Shown in pieces: positions 9,540 through 20,294 of a stretch of DNA of 64,000 nucleotides (position 1 is its first letter; each line of letters starts with the position of its first letter). The notes beneath the pieces were generated by a model. It was given only the letters and a program-made list of their open reading frames with translations. It ran no database searches and had not been told where the DNA came from. Both the position numbers and the translations under genes were made by a program. The stretch is taken from contig NC_085925.1 in assembly GCF_035222485.1 (NCBI RefSeq), positions 2,232,001-2,296,000 on the forward strand, given 5' to 3'. This DNA is from Podospora pseudoanserina. Lineage: Eukaryota; Ascomycota; Sordariomycetes; Sordariales; Podosporaceae.

Positions 9540-11804
9540 TTTACCAGAAACTCGATCACGACTATACAGAAGTTAACCTGTCACTCAAAGCCCTTGAACG
9601 AGGCGATCTTTGTCGAGTGCAGGCTCTTCCCACCGTCTCCAAGGATCTTCCCTTCGAGGTTTTTTTAGCACGTATCCGACATGAGCAGAGGGGCTCCAGT
9701 GACGCAGATTCTGAATTGGAAGAGATCAGCGATTATGGCGACGACCCCAATGGTCCGAGCAAATTCGAGACTCACAAACCAACCCCCATCAGAGGTCTCG
9801 CTGAGCAGAGTGATGTAGTTGACAAGCTCTACGATGTCGATGGTAATGAGGTTGTTGCCAACATCCCGGTTGAGGATGCCGGATTTGTGGATCCCGATCC
9901 ATTTGCCAGCGCCAAATGTACAGCTCGATACACTCGTGGCTCTGAGAATTAGGTAAGCTCCTCTGTCTTTGAAGAGATGGCTGGAGTTGATGCTAATACT
10001 CTTCTCGCACAGGCCCGTGTGGCAACCAACGAGTTCAAGGTTGCGGTATAACAACCTGGAAGCTTTATTCTCCGGTTGGGAATATTGTTGGGCGTTTATG
10101 CTGATGACGGTCTAGGCTGTTGTCATCGTCCCTCACGCGCCTCTTCCGCCATATTTTATTCGTCTCAATGTCTGGAAACCGCTATGGGCCATGAATTATA
10201 GCACGCGGTATTATGGTGACCATGTGGCAAAACGTTTTTTGCGATTGTGCCTACGCCCAAACGCACCCGAGTCAGCCTTGCATTCACTTAAGCAGCTCTG
10301 GGGAAGGGGCCTTGAGGTTGTCCGGGAACAGGAAGAGGCCATCAACAGCAAGAGATATCCACCCGGGCGCTGGTGATGGATTTTGCAAAAGGCTCAGCAT
10401 AGTTCAAAAAGGGTAAGTCATCTTGGGGAGAAGAGGATAAAAACAACGCACCTTCTGTTGAGAGCAGTAAACCGAGCTGACATGGTGTTAGCCTTGATGC
10501 GTTTATCCACAAGCAGCCATCAATTCCCCACTAATAGTGGACGGTCTCAACTCTTGCCCCTTTCAGCACCAAGACTTCCACCCAGACGAGACCACTGTTT
10601 GACTGGGCCCAACGAACGATCATCGGTTTGTTCGAGTCTGGAAAGAGGGGGCAAGAATAATCTCTTGATGAACTTCATGGCGCTCCTTTAGCCGATGTTG
10701 GCCTCTATTATGCACCCATTCGAGGCACTAATGACTTTGTACCTTACCCCCCCCGTCCGGGTGCCTCTAACACCTGCTCGCAACTAATGCGCTCTCATGA
10801 AAGGGTTATCCCGCACCTCAAAATCGGAGTGGATCCTGGGCCAATCCTGGAGGCCAAAAACAAACTGGTCAAGTTCTGGGAACATGTAAACCCTGTGACT
10901 GTGACTGGCCAGTTTCTACTCGAGCTTCTCTCGCGCCTCAGACAACACGGCAACAAAAGTCTCCAACCACCCCATGCCACGACTCGACTCTACCGAAGCA
11001 TCGCAGCTTGGTTCCTCACGTCGGGAAAGCTCAAGCACTTCGGCCAGTATTATCATTCGCGGGCCAGAACCACACCACAGGAGGCAGATGATCTCTTCGA
11101 TTTCTTTCCAGATTCTCGACCGCGAATTTCCCTCTCTCGTCTCACCTTGTTCGTCGAGGAACTCTCCAAGGCAGACCTTAATACGGGTGCCAGCTCCGAA
11201 GCCCACCGCTTCACTTGGATTCCCCTCCTCAATCACCTACTACCTACCCTTTGCCGCCGCCAAAATGGCTTCTTCCAAAGAGAATCCAAGCCTGGAGCAT
11301 CGGCTCTGGCCGGCAATCTACAAGACACGCATCTCAGCTTATTTAGCTGACTTCCTCGGTGAGCGACCTAGCCGGCGTTCTCTCAAACGAAAGGGTCTCT
11401 ACTGCGTTTGTATACTATGCGCCCCGGTGAGAAGGTTTTTGGAGGACGAGAAGAAACAGGTGTCTAGTGTGAAGGTCTTGAACAAGGACATGAGGGCGCA
11501 TTTGCATAACAAGATTGATGATGTGGCGCTTGGGGAGGATTTGCAGCATGTTACGAAGAAGCCGGAGAGGTTGGTGATGGTGACGAAGACATTTAAGCTG
11601 GGTGACGGACATCTGAAGCGGTGGGTGGGGAAGGTGGAACAGGTCAGAGAGGTGATGAGGAGGTTTGATGCTCGGCATCTTGAGGAGGTTGTTGGAGATG
11701 TTGATGTTTGGGGGGAGGTTGTTAGGGGAGGTGGGAAGGTTGGTATCCCAGGGGGGGGGGAGGGGGCTACGGAGAGGGTGGCGAAAAGGAGGAGACTTTA
11801 TTGA
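9540..11804 (+). pseudogene. Decayed C-terminal part of a large fungal Fe(II)/2OG-oxygenase-type gene
   Basis: Blocks typical of the middle and C-terminal parts of a large fungal family that usually starts with a 2OG-Fe(II) oxygenase domain appear in order: LDHDYTEVNLSLKAL and PFEVFLARI near 9.55-9.68 kb; VVDKLYDVDGNEVVA near 9.82 kb; AVVIVPHAPLPPYF near 10.1 kb; KLVKFWEHVNPVTVT and SLSRLTLFVEELSKA at 10.85-11.17 kb; then YCVCILCAPVRRFLED, RAHLHNKIDD and PERLVMVTKTFKLG at 11.4-11.6 kb, with a basic VAKRRRLY end. The blocks lie in different frames separated by stops and shifts, some of them C-to-T type, such as a TAG just before a good GTAAGC donor. The N-terminal catalytic domain was not found. 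I conclude this is a 5'-truncated, decayed copy; the family assignment rests on remembered motifs. Confidence 0.5.
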
Positions 11805-12948
11805 TTGTGGGTTCCAGAGAGGAAGGAAGGTTTCTTGGATTGGTGGATATGAAGATATTGTTGACTTTGAAATCAGGTCGATAGCTGCGCGTCCGTCCAT
11901 CTTGCGAAAACAACAAGCGGCAAGAACTCAAGTTTCCGGCACCAGTCCGTTCTCTTTCCAACAGGCCCGTACTGGCTTTGCTCTGCGTGGGGCAGTTCGT
12001 GGCATTCATAGGGATTACGACCCTTGGGTTCATGATGGGAGGCATACATCTATACAGACTCGTGCCCCTACAGCTCCGGTACTCCTTCTACATACCCCCT
12101 TAATTTACAAAATTCTACTACAGTTCAAGCGGTGCAAAGAGCCAGAACAAACTACCGCCCCCCCTTGAGCATATCATTCGGAACTGTATGTCTGGTAGAC
12201 CTCTCTCAAAGGCTTTCCTCCCAGAACGACAAGCGCGTGTGGACTACGGGGTTCTGAATCCATTTACGAGCCGAAGCACATATAAACAAGATGTCCCTCT
12301 GGTTTGCAACGTGAGCTATACGCTGGTAGAGCCGTAGAGGCATTTTCGGGCTCTCTTTCAATGTCAATTTAGATCAGCGCTATAGCTAATGCGCCGTCAA
12401 GGCAAGTTAGAAGATTATATAATGCTTCTATACCGCGTGGCTATCATGAGTTGGAGATATCATTCGGGGAGAGTTGTGATGCAAGTCATGAGGGGCATAA
12501 TATGGTGCCTTGTACAGAACAGGAGGGTCGTTGTTACGCCCGTCTGATAGGTGGTAGTTCTATAGGATCGGCGTGAAGAGCAAAAGGGCTTGGCAGGGTT
12601 TGGTAATAAAGAAGAATGTAATTTGGGCAATGTATTGTACAAAGACCTGCAATTTTAACGGACAGCTCTGGACCTCGCAGCGAAATATCAGGTGGTTGGC
12701 GGTGGCCGGAGATCTATTCGACTAGCGAGCATAGGAACTTGAACAAAGCCCTTCTTGTTTTGTGTGCGAAATGGCCTTTTCTAAAGCGTTCCTCACTATG
12801 GATTTAGCGGAAGAACTAAGGGTCAAGGGATGGCTGAAAGAGCTTGTGCCATTGAAGCTACTGATGCTTACTCACCTTCGAACAAACGCAGAGATATCAA
12901 CCATATTTAAAATCATCGCTTGCCTTCCCTCCCGCAACTGATACCCCT
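11805..12948. other. No gene recognised (about 1.1 kb)
   Basis: Both strands carry only short frames without domains or splice pairs. The region separates the decayed oxygenase-type gene from the NACHT fragment. Confidence 0.4.
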
Positions 12949-13829
12949 TTATCGAGGAACCTGGTCAAGAAACCGGCCTATCACCCGTAGTATCCTCATC
13001 GCCATCTTTCGTTTTGATGTTCCTGGCACCACAGCCGCAAAGTCTCTGTATCCGATATTATTCATCTTGAGATCTTCCTCATGCTCTTGCAGCATGCGGT
13101 TCCGTGAGTCAAAACTCTCCGTTTGAAAATCCCTAAAGGCTAGAGACTCGAGCCTTTGTGTCTCCCAAAAATCTAATGGGGGAGATTCTGATGCTGAGGC
13201 TGCTGATTTCCATGGCGAAGTCGATGTTTGAGTGGGGTGAGGATTGCTGGCGGAGATGACACGCCGTATCGACTTGATGGCTGCTTTGCCGTCTGCCGAC
13301 ATTCTGGTTCTGGCTATCAGCATGTTAGACAAACCACCCATGCTTGGGCATAGGCTAGTGGCTGTGACACACCTTGTAGCATTGAGGCTATGTGTGCCGA
13401 TCGAGGACCGCTCGAGGTGATGCCAATGTCGGTGGTGGCTGATGGGTGGCCCTTTCCATCATCAAAAAAGCTTAAGTCGGCGCCCAGAGCAAAGATGAGA
13501 CTAAAACTTCTTCGTGGCGGGTGGGTGAAATGAGATTGTTGAATTCGAGTTTTGAATGTTGCTTGTGGCTTCAACCTTCAGCGTGCAGCTTACTGAGAGG
13601 CATGAATGCTGCTCTGTTGGATCCCCTACCATTGTTGATGAGAAATGCCCCTGGGCCTACCACGTTTAAATTCGTTCAGGAACTTCATGAGGGTAGATTT
13701 TCTACAACCAGCCCTCCCGCTGACCCAGTAGACTCTTCCGGAGGTGTTCCACCACTCCACGAAGTAGGCCCAGGGAACCGCGCCATCTTCAGGGCTCTCG
13801 CTGATTGTCCCCTCCTCCTCAGCTTTCAT
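12949..13829 (-). pseudogene. NACHT-type NLR fragment
   Basis: On the minus strand, 13829-13626 reads PWAYFVEWWNTSGRVYWVSG followed by RAGCRKSTLMKFLNEF. This is the segment just before and through the P-loop of fungal NACHT STAND proteins (usual form WVSGKAGSGKSTLMKF). Here the glycine before the invariant Lys is Arg, which should impair nucleotide binding. Frames further along (13574-13317 and 13341-12949) contain LESLAFRDF and MLQEHEEDL, loosely like the linker that normally precedes a NACHT domain, but lying after it. No complete NACHT domain, ankyrin, WD or TPR repeat follows. I read this as a rearranged NLR relic. Such proteins serve in non-self recognition and programmed cell death in fungi. 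Confidence 0.5.
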
Positions 13830-14555
13830 TTTCAGTCCAGAATATAGCTAAACTTGAAAGAAGCACACATATCTTTCTGTAGCTGTTCTTTGGCTTTGGT
13901 GCCACCGGAGTTCAATCCCCTCCAGCTCGTAGATCTGATAGGGCTGAGTGCCAAGGCACTGTGGTTGCCCCTGAACAACAAGGGATGGGATTGTTTTCCT
14001 TTTGCCATTTTTGAGGAGGTTGGTGTCAGCGACCCGACATGGTCTAGGGTGCGTTTCAGTCGGCTTGGCGATGCAGACAGAGGCGGAAGAAGAGGTGGCC
14101 CAAGCTCGGGTTCAGCCTCAATTGGCTGCGGCGGTGGCCGATGGCGGACAGGGGAGAGGCCGGGGGAGCTGCATCAACCAAGAATTCGAGGTTGGCCATT
14201 GCGGGGTTTTAGAAGGTCGGAATCTGTAGCTATTCAGGGCCCATCCACTCGGTGACGCAATTCCCAGCCTTCTTTTGAGGGCAACAGAAGATTGTAGACG
14301 GTGGTTTTCCAGTTTTCTAGTTTTCTAGCTGCAAACCGGGAACGCGGTCTGGGTCATCAGCTGTGGGCTGGTGGACTCCCCATAAGCAGCTAAGGAGCAG
14401 AAGTGGCTCCTCCACCTGCATCTCGTCTGTGCAACCGCTGCGTCCCGTTTGCTGCTGCTCACATCATCAACGCCCTGCGCCGCGCTGCAGCAACATCCAA
14501 GGTCCAGCCAGCATCCTGCAGCCGCCCGTTTCCCTGCGAGCGCCGCCTCTCTGTT

Positions 14556-14578
14556 TACATACATACATACATACATAC
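14556..14578 (+). repeat. (TACA)n microsatellite in the bud3 leader
   Basis: Roughly five to six tandem copies of TACA directly upstream of bud3, within the presumed 5' leader. Confidence 0.85.
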
Positions 14579-14630
14579 TTGTGCATTTGCGCCCGACACC
14601 ACCCCACCACTCACCACTCACCCGACTTGC

Positions 14631-14652
14631 CCGACCGACCGACCGACCGACC
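14631..14652 (+). repeat. (CCGA)n microsatellite in the bud3 leader
   Basis: Five tandem CCGA units plus a partial one, about 160 bp before the bud3 ATG. Copy number of such tracts often varies between strains. Confidence 0.85.
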
Positions 14653-14811
14653 CCAGCCTCCCCCGACCGACCTTGTCTATCTGTCTGTCCTCTCCACCGC
14701 CAATCTCAATCCATCTCCGGCCAAGAACGAACAGACTCGCTCGCGCTCCTTCACTTACTCCTCCCCTACGCTGTCCTCAAACCGCCATGATCGCGACCAA
14801 TTGAAACCACC

Positions 14812-17800
14812 ATGGTTCGTGTCACCGAGGAGCTGGCGCTGTCGCCAGAACATGTCACTCTTTACTATGCCAGCGACCCCTTGATGGGCCACCTGCCAGT
14901 CCTCATCTTCCACGGTCCCTCGACGACAGCCAATTACACGCTCAACAGCTCGCGAATCCAGATACACATCTACAGCCCGGCCGGCTTCGTATCTTTTCCG
15001 CGTATCACTGTCTCACCCAACTCTCCTTTCTACAGCGTAGTCGCGCACTTGCCACGGGAATTTCAGGGAGATGAGGTCTGCCGAGGACTGGCCTTTGGGT
15101 TGTACAAGTATTTCAGCGAGTTGCCCGAGGCGGTGAAGACATATTTGAAGAATGCGTACTCGACACGCGCTCGTCGGCCAGGTTCGGCGCCGGCAATGTT
15201 TGGAGAACAGCACGCGGCAGATCTGGCCAAGGCTGCTGTCCAAGCAGAAAATACGACCGAGGTGGTGGATATTCTAGGAGACGCGCTCCAGACGCAGCAC
15301 ATCGGCTGTGTGGATATGGACCTTGTTTTACCGCCTGGATCGATCGTGCCGCTAGGAAATGCCGACTTGGAAGAGGTACCAGAAGATGAAGACGATATTT
15401 TGGATCCGACGTTGAGACAATATGGCGGATACAACCAAATAGTCAAATTGTTCGGAGAGCCGGTGTTTCTGCCAACATCGAAGCTGCGGCGCGCGCCATC
15501 ACGACCAACCTCGTTGAACCGCAGCAAGTCGTTCTCCAAGAACCAAAAGGTGGAGCTGCGCATGAAGATGGGCGAATTGGTGGACACGGAAGAGCGTTAT
15601 GTTCTCAAGCTTAACGAGCTGGTCAACAACATCGCGGTCGACTTTTACAAAAAGGCCAAGGAAAGGTCGGCAGGGAGCATCAGCCCTTCGGAGGAGGAGG
15701 TAGAGAGGCTGTTCCCCAAGTCAGCACAGGCTATTCTCGAGGTCAACTCGGCATTCATGGAAGAGCTCCGCCGAGTCATGGACGAAAGTGAAGAGGAGGC
15801 CATGAAAGACATGGAGACACCATTTCCTCCGACACGTCTCAACAGCCCAAACAAGGCCAAGGATCCAAGCGGTGCTCTGGCGATGGCGAGATTATTTCTC
15901 GACTGGTTCCCAAAGTTCACCGAGTGCTACCAGGACTACATCCGAGCCAGTCAAAACTTCCCCAAGCTCCTCAACAATTTCCTCGACCAGCAGTCGAGTT
16001 TCCGGCAGAGGGTGGTGCAGACAGGTGAACAGACGATCCGGTCGCTGCTGATTGAACCGGTCCAGAGGCTTCCCCGGTACAACTTGTTCATCGATCAGAT
16101 CGTTGCCTGCCTTCCAATAACACACCCGGCGCTGCAAGTTTTGCTACGAGCAAGGGATATCATCACAAACATCTGCTCCATGGACGACCCATTACCAGAC
16201 AAGCCACATGTCACGCATCGATTGCGCACAATGGTCGAGTGTTGGCCAGCAGACCTCGAGCCTCAAGGACGATTGATCCTGGCTGTCGACTTTGTGGAGC
16301 TGGCTGCCCCCTACATCGATGACGATATTCCCGACAGACCAGGCATTCTGCTGCTGTTTTCGGATTGTGTTGTCATTCTGCAGAAGAAGGGGGATTCTGA
16401 GAGGACAGCTCGGGACTTCTTGAAGGAGATCGACAAGCCGTCACCTGCAGGGTTGTTGGCAGCCATGACCAATGCTGCTGGCGGACAGGGCTCCTGGGAG
16501 TTTGCCTTTACTGGATGGCACAGCCTGGCCGATGTCCGCTTCACCGAGTCCATAGATGGGCGGCTGATTTGGATGACGTCGACCCAGGAAATGAAGGGCG
16601 CCCACGCCGGCGAGTATTTCACCAGCAAGGCCATCACGACCAGGTGTTTTCTCCTTCGCGAGCACTACGAAGGCAAGGCCAACAAGTGGACCGAGGACAT
16701 TGTCAAGGCCAGAATCGAAGGAAGATTTTCGGAAAAGGAACGGGAGGACCCTGCATGGACCCTGCGTTCCGTCAAGATGCAGGATGCACAGTTCGGCCTG
16801 CATGCCGCAGTCTTTCAGGAGGGCGCGCATCAACTAATCGAGGGCCGCAGGGAGCCAGCGCCAATACGCGTCGTACTTGACATCGAGAATGGCACCAAGG
16901 GAGCGCCTGTCGGCCATTACGGTGTGGAGATTGTGACCGAGGTCCGATGCGGCGACATGAAGAGGATATCGATGAACACCATTGGCCTCAATGGCAAAAG
17001 GTTTACCGACGACATTGCTCTGGAGGACTTCCTACCGACCCTGTCCCGAAGAATTGTCCAGTTGCTGAGCTCGCAATTCAGTGTAGCCAACCCCAGGCTT
17101 GTCCCCGCATTGGTGTCATATTACACCAAGGTAATACGGGCCATCAACATCGCACCGAAGGTGGAGAAGTCCAGTTCGAGATCATTCCTCTCGTCATCGC
17201 CGGTCAAGATGCTCTCCAGCTTCCTGTCTGGAAACAGCAGCGCGTCATCCAACGGTACCGACTCGACACCAGTCAATGGGTCGAAGCACAGAAGGACCAA
17301 CTCTGCCAGGATGCGGTCCGAAAGAGAGAAGGAGCGGGAAAGGGAACGAGAAAGAGAACGTGACAGAGAACCTACTGTACTGAACTCGTCTGTATCATCC
17401 AGAGAGCAGGGCATTCCTCGTATCACCATGGAGGAGGAGCGGCCAGAAAACCCTCTTGTGCGCCTGGAGCAAACATTTACAGGATATGTGGCCAACATGC
17501 AGGCTCGGAAGGGCTACTTCATCGGCCGCACGTTGCTTAACAGATCAATGGCTGATGAGCTCGCTATCAACGACCTCTACAACCGATTGATCGAATTTCC
17601 CTTTGACCTTGAAGCCGCCCAAGAGCTTGGCACCGAGGTGATCTTTTGTGCATTCGAAAAGTTTGTCCGCATCGCCTGGCGCGAGCAGATTGGGCCTATC
17701 ATGACCATGCAGGCGCTTGAAGCTCTGCAGATCCGTGCCTCCAAGAAGGTTGTGGGGGATTTTGCAGATTTTGTTAGGTTTATTTTCAGCGACATGGCCC

Positions 17801-19515
17801 CTCAAAACCGACGAGCATTCACCGCTTTGATCAAGCTTCTGGCTGATCTCTTGGACGGCTGCTCCAATGACGGTGACAGAGGCGCCTTGACGCTTGCTTT
17901 TGCCGAACTGTTGGTTGACGACGACACCGCACCAAATTATATCAACCTCCTCGATAGAATGGTGGAGGATGTCGATCGCATCTTTGAGGAGAACCACTTG
18001 AGTGTCACCATGCAGATGTTGATGAACAACAGATCTTTCGAGTCGCTGCACGCAACCGGCCGGAGCCACAAGTCTCAGTCGGGGTCTGTGACATCCAACA
18101 CGTCGTCGCTGCGCAGGAAGTTTGGTTTCGACACACTGCTGCGCCAAAACAGCAAGAATGATGAGCGGCCTTCGGTGTGGAGGACGTTGAGCAAGCACGC
18201 CAGCAAGGCCCCTGTGCCCGGTGAGAGTGCCAGTCTTGGCAAGAACAGCAGGTCAAAGTCCATTGACATGAGTCTGAACTTCCCTACTCAGGGCAGGCTC
18301 CGGAGGCCAGCATCTAGGGACAGGCCACCTATTGCCGGGGCATTCGATGACATTGAGCACCGGCCGGGTAGCTCTAACCGGTATCTCGAGACCATTGGTG
18401 AACCGCACGACGAGCCGACCGAGACAAAACTGGTCAAAAAGAAGCGCCGTAGCTCGCTCTCGGACCTCAAAACTCTTATGGCTGCCGCCAACATCGATGA
18501 TCCAGAAGAACAACTGATGCCTCTTCGTGTCAGCAGGCAGCAGACCGCCGAAAAGTTCAACTCCACACCCCGTCCTCAGTCAATGGTTTTTTCGAGAGTC
18601 TCCACCTCCCCCACCAAAGCCTCACCGTCCAGGATACCCATCAGTCCACAGCCACCATCCAGCAGCACAAGCACTTTCCGCTCCTCCCGACAAAAGGAGA
18701 ACGATCCCATTCTCCACCACGATATAAAAACCCCATCAGAAAAAGAAGGGGACGGGTCAGAGGAAGACTCAGGGAAGACGAGCTACGACAGAGCGCGTGC
18801 TAGAACTATCGCCATTTCGCAGATCCCTACCCTGAAGCCCAATTCGAGGATCCCAGGGGCGACAATTTTTCCTCCGCCGCTCGAGTCACCCGCCAATGTC
18901 AGACCCGGCACTGGGACGAGCAGCATTCCCCGCACGCCGAGCACACCAGGCCAAAGACTCCGTCTGCAATCCCCGCAGAAGCTCCGCGAGAGATTGCAAA
19001 CAGAAAAGAAAGCGATCGACGAAGTCGACGCTTCGCTAAAGTCGGAACTGTCTCGCATAGAAGAGGACATGGCGCGCCTAGGGGGGTCGTCGCTGCCCCG
19101 CTCATCTACTCTTGACTTTCGAAAGTTGACGCTTGCGGTCAAGACTCTGGAGGAGAAGGTCCCTCTGGCGCTGATAGAATTGGAGCAGAGGAAGCAACAG
19201 CTGGAGAAGGACTTGGAGGACACGCTGAGGGGGATGGAGATGAAGGTCAAGGCGATTGATCAGTTGTATAAGGAGGCGACGGCGGAGAATGAGCTGCTGT
19301 ATGAAAAGTTTAATGGGGAGTTGGGGAAGATTGTAAAGGCGATCAAGGGGAAGGGGCAGGAGGGGAAGGAGGAGCTGGTGGGAAGATTGAGGGAGCAGGG
19401 GGAGGAGATGGGGAGGGTGAAGAGGGAGAATGCGAGGTTGAAGAGGGAGGTGGTTAGTTTGAGGGGGGTATTGAAAGGGAGTGTGAGGGAGGGGCATCAG
19501 GGGGGGGATACTTAA
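14812..19515 (+). CDS. bud3: Bud3-type Rho guanine-nucleotide exchange factor
   Basis: A 1567-residue intronless ORF with a strong CCACCATGG start. Residues about 10-130 (LYYASDPLMGHLPVLIFHGP onward) match the Bud3 N-terminal domain. About 245-475 is a DH (RhoGEF) domain, with the helix carrying SLLIEPVQRLPRYNLFIDQI. About 480-640 is a PH-like stretch. DH without DEP or CNH domains separates it from Rgf1/2/3, and the lack of CH and PB1 separates it from Cdc24. Residues about 837-855 form an Arg-Glu dipeptide run. About 895-1080 is a helical region slightly reminiscent of RhoGAP helices (weak). The tail is Ser/Pro-rich and disordered, with a coiled coil near 1385-1555. In Aspergillus and Neurospora, Bud3 activates Rho4 for septum formation; I infer the same role here. 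Confidence 0.88.
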   Translation: MVRVTEELALSPEHVTLYYASDPLMGHLPVLIFHGPSTTANYTLNSSRIQIHIYSPAGFVSFPRITVSPNSPFYSVVAHLPREFQGDEVCRGLAFGLYKYFSELPEAVKTYLKNAYSTRARRPGSAPAMFGEQHAADLAKAAVQAENTTEVVDILGDALQTQHIGCVDMDLVLPPGSIVPLGNADLEEVPEDEDDILDPTLRQYGGYNQIVKLFGEPVFLPTSKLRRAPSRPTSLNRSKSFSKNQKVELRMKMGELVDTEERYVLKLNELVNNIAVDFYKKAKERSAGSISPSEEEVERLFPKSAQAILEVNSAFMEELRRVMDESEEEAMKDMETPFPPTRLNSPNKAKDPSGALAMARLFLDWFPKFTECYQDYIRASQNFPKLLNNFLDQQSSFRQRVVQTGEQTIRSLLIEPVQRLPRYNLFIDQIVACLPITHPALQVLLRARDIITNICSMDDPLPDKPHVTHRLRTMVECWPADLEPQGRLILAVDFVELAAPYIDDDIPDRPGILLLFSDCVVILQKKGDSERTARDFLKEIDKPSPAGLLAAMTNAAGGQGSWEFAFTGWHSLADVRFTESIDGRLIWMTSTQEMKGAHAGEYFTSKAITTRCFLLREHYEGKANKWTEDIVKARIEGRFSEKEREDPAWTLRSVKMQDAQFGLHAAVFQEGAHQLIEGRREPAPIRVVLDIENGTKGAPVGHYGVEIVTEVRCGDMKRISMNTIGLNGKRFTDDIALEDFLPTLSRRIVQLLSSQFSVANPRLVPALVSYYTKVIRAINIAPKVEKSSSRSFLSSSPVKMLSSFLSGNSSASSNGTDSTPVNGSKHRRTNSARMRSEREKERERERERERDREPTVLNSSVSSREQGIPRITMEEERPENPLVRLEQTFTGYVANMQARKGYFIGRTLLNRSMADELAINDLYNRLIEFPFDLEAAQELGTEVIFCAFEKFVRIAWREQIGPIMTMQALEALQIRASKKVVGDFADFVRFIFSDMAPQNRRAFTALIKLLADLLDGCSNDGDRGALTLAFAELLVDDDTAPNYINLLDRMVEDVDRIFEENHLSVTMQMLMNNRSFESLHATGRSHKSQSGSVTSNTSSLRRKFGFDTLLRQNSKNDERPSVWRTLSKHASKAPVPGESASLGKNSRSKSIDMSLNFPTQGRLRRPASRDRPPIAGAFDDIEHRPGSSNRYLETIGEPHDEPTETKLVKKKRRSSLSDLKTLMAAANIDDPEEQLMPLRVSRQQTAEKFNSTPRPQSMVFSRVSTSPTKASPSRIPISPQPPSSSTSTFRSSRQKENDPILHHDIKTPSEKEGDGSEEDSGKTSYDRARARTIAISQIPTLKPNSRIPGATIFPPPLESPANVRPGTGTSSIPRTPSTPGQRLRLQSPQKLRERLQTEKKAIDEVDASLKSELSRIEEDMARLGGSSLPRSSTLDFRKLTLAVKTLEEKVPLALIELEQRKQQLEKDLEDTLRGMEMKVKAIDQLYKEATAENELLYEKFNGELGKIVKAIKGKGQEGKEELVGRLREQGEEMGRVKRENARLKREVVSLRGVLKGSVREGHQGGDT
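17320..17372 (+). repeat. Arg/Glu dipeptide-coding repeat inside bud3
   Basis: A purine-rich stretch (GAGAAGGAGCGGGAAAGGGA and on) encodes an alternating RERERERERDRE-type run in a disordered linker. It is probably a tract prone to slippage in units of six bases. Confidence 0.8.
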
Positions 19516-20294
19516 TGTGGGGCGGGTAATAATACATATGAAAGGAGGAGAGGGGGGTTACAGGGGAGATGAAAAAATGGGGAGGGAAAGGGATAAACTT
19601 GTTGGGACATCACTTACAAGGCGAGGCGTTGGGGGTGTTTGTTGTATTGGGATAGGATTTGTATTTTTATTTTGTTGGAATTGTTGTAGGGATATAGGGT
19701 AGAGGTTTGGCGAGGCCAAAGGGGGGATGGAATATGGACCATTAGTGTTTTGTTGTGTCTTTTGATCATGACTTGCGAACATGTAGGTGCGGTTTATTCA
19801 ACATCACTGACTGACAATACCAGTGGGATGTTGCAAAGCGCACTATGGACCCCAATTCTGAACCTAACTAGCACATACGACCATATCCAGCTAAAAATAC
19901 GGCATCCCGTCCGCTCTGCCCTTGTCAAATGGCTGAGAGCCGAATCAGTACTCAGGTGGGTGACCACTGGGGAATCCTCGGTGTTGTATGTTTTTGGATT
20001 TTTTTTTTTGCGTTTCCAGTTTTGTGGGTCTTTCGTCACTGTTGGGTGTGAGTCGGGGGTTGCTTATGAGGCGGGACACAACAGCCTCCCAAGTTGTGAG
20101 GGTGTGATCTATTCCAGCCCATTGTGAGGCATTTGCTGAGCTACTGAAAACATAAGATAGCGTGCGTGTAATAATAAAACGAGGACCTGTTTCTATTTTC
20201 CAGTCCTGGGGGTATCACTAAGCCAAATGAACACTTGCAACCAGAACGCCAACCGAAAATCCCAGACACGGACAAACAACCCATGCCATACCCC
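19516..20294. other. Tail-to-tail spacer between bud3 and rev7
   Basis: About 780 bp holding the 3' ends of two convergent genes. It includes a T-run at 19998-20009 and AT-rich patches suited to poly(A) signals (AATAATAAAACG near 20170). No gene is seen. Confidence 0.4.

Larger units (their letters stand above)
13830..14811 (+). promoter_or_regulatory. Promoter and long pyrimidine-rich leader of bud3
   Basis: No gene is supported in this 980 bp. The last 400 bp are strongly C/T-rich, as is common for leaders and core promoters of filamentous fungi, and run into the CCACCATGG start context at 14812. Two tetranucleotide microsatellites lie in it. Confidence 0.45.

Noticed and set aside
17545-18198. 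217-codon minus-strand frame inside bud3
   Set aside because: Antisense to the Bud3 coding sequence with no recognisable domain.
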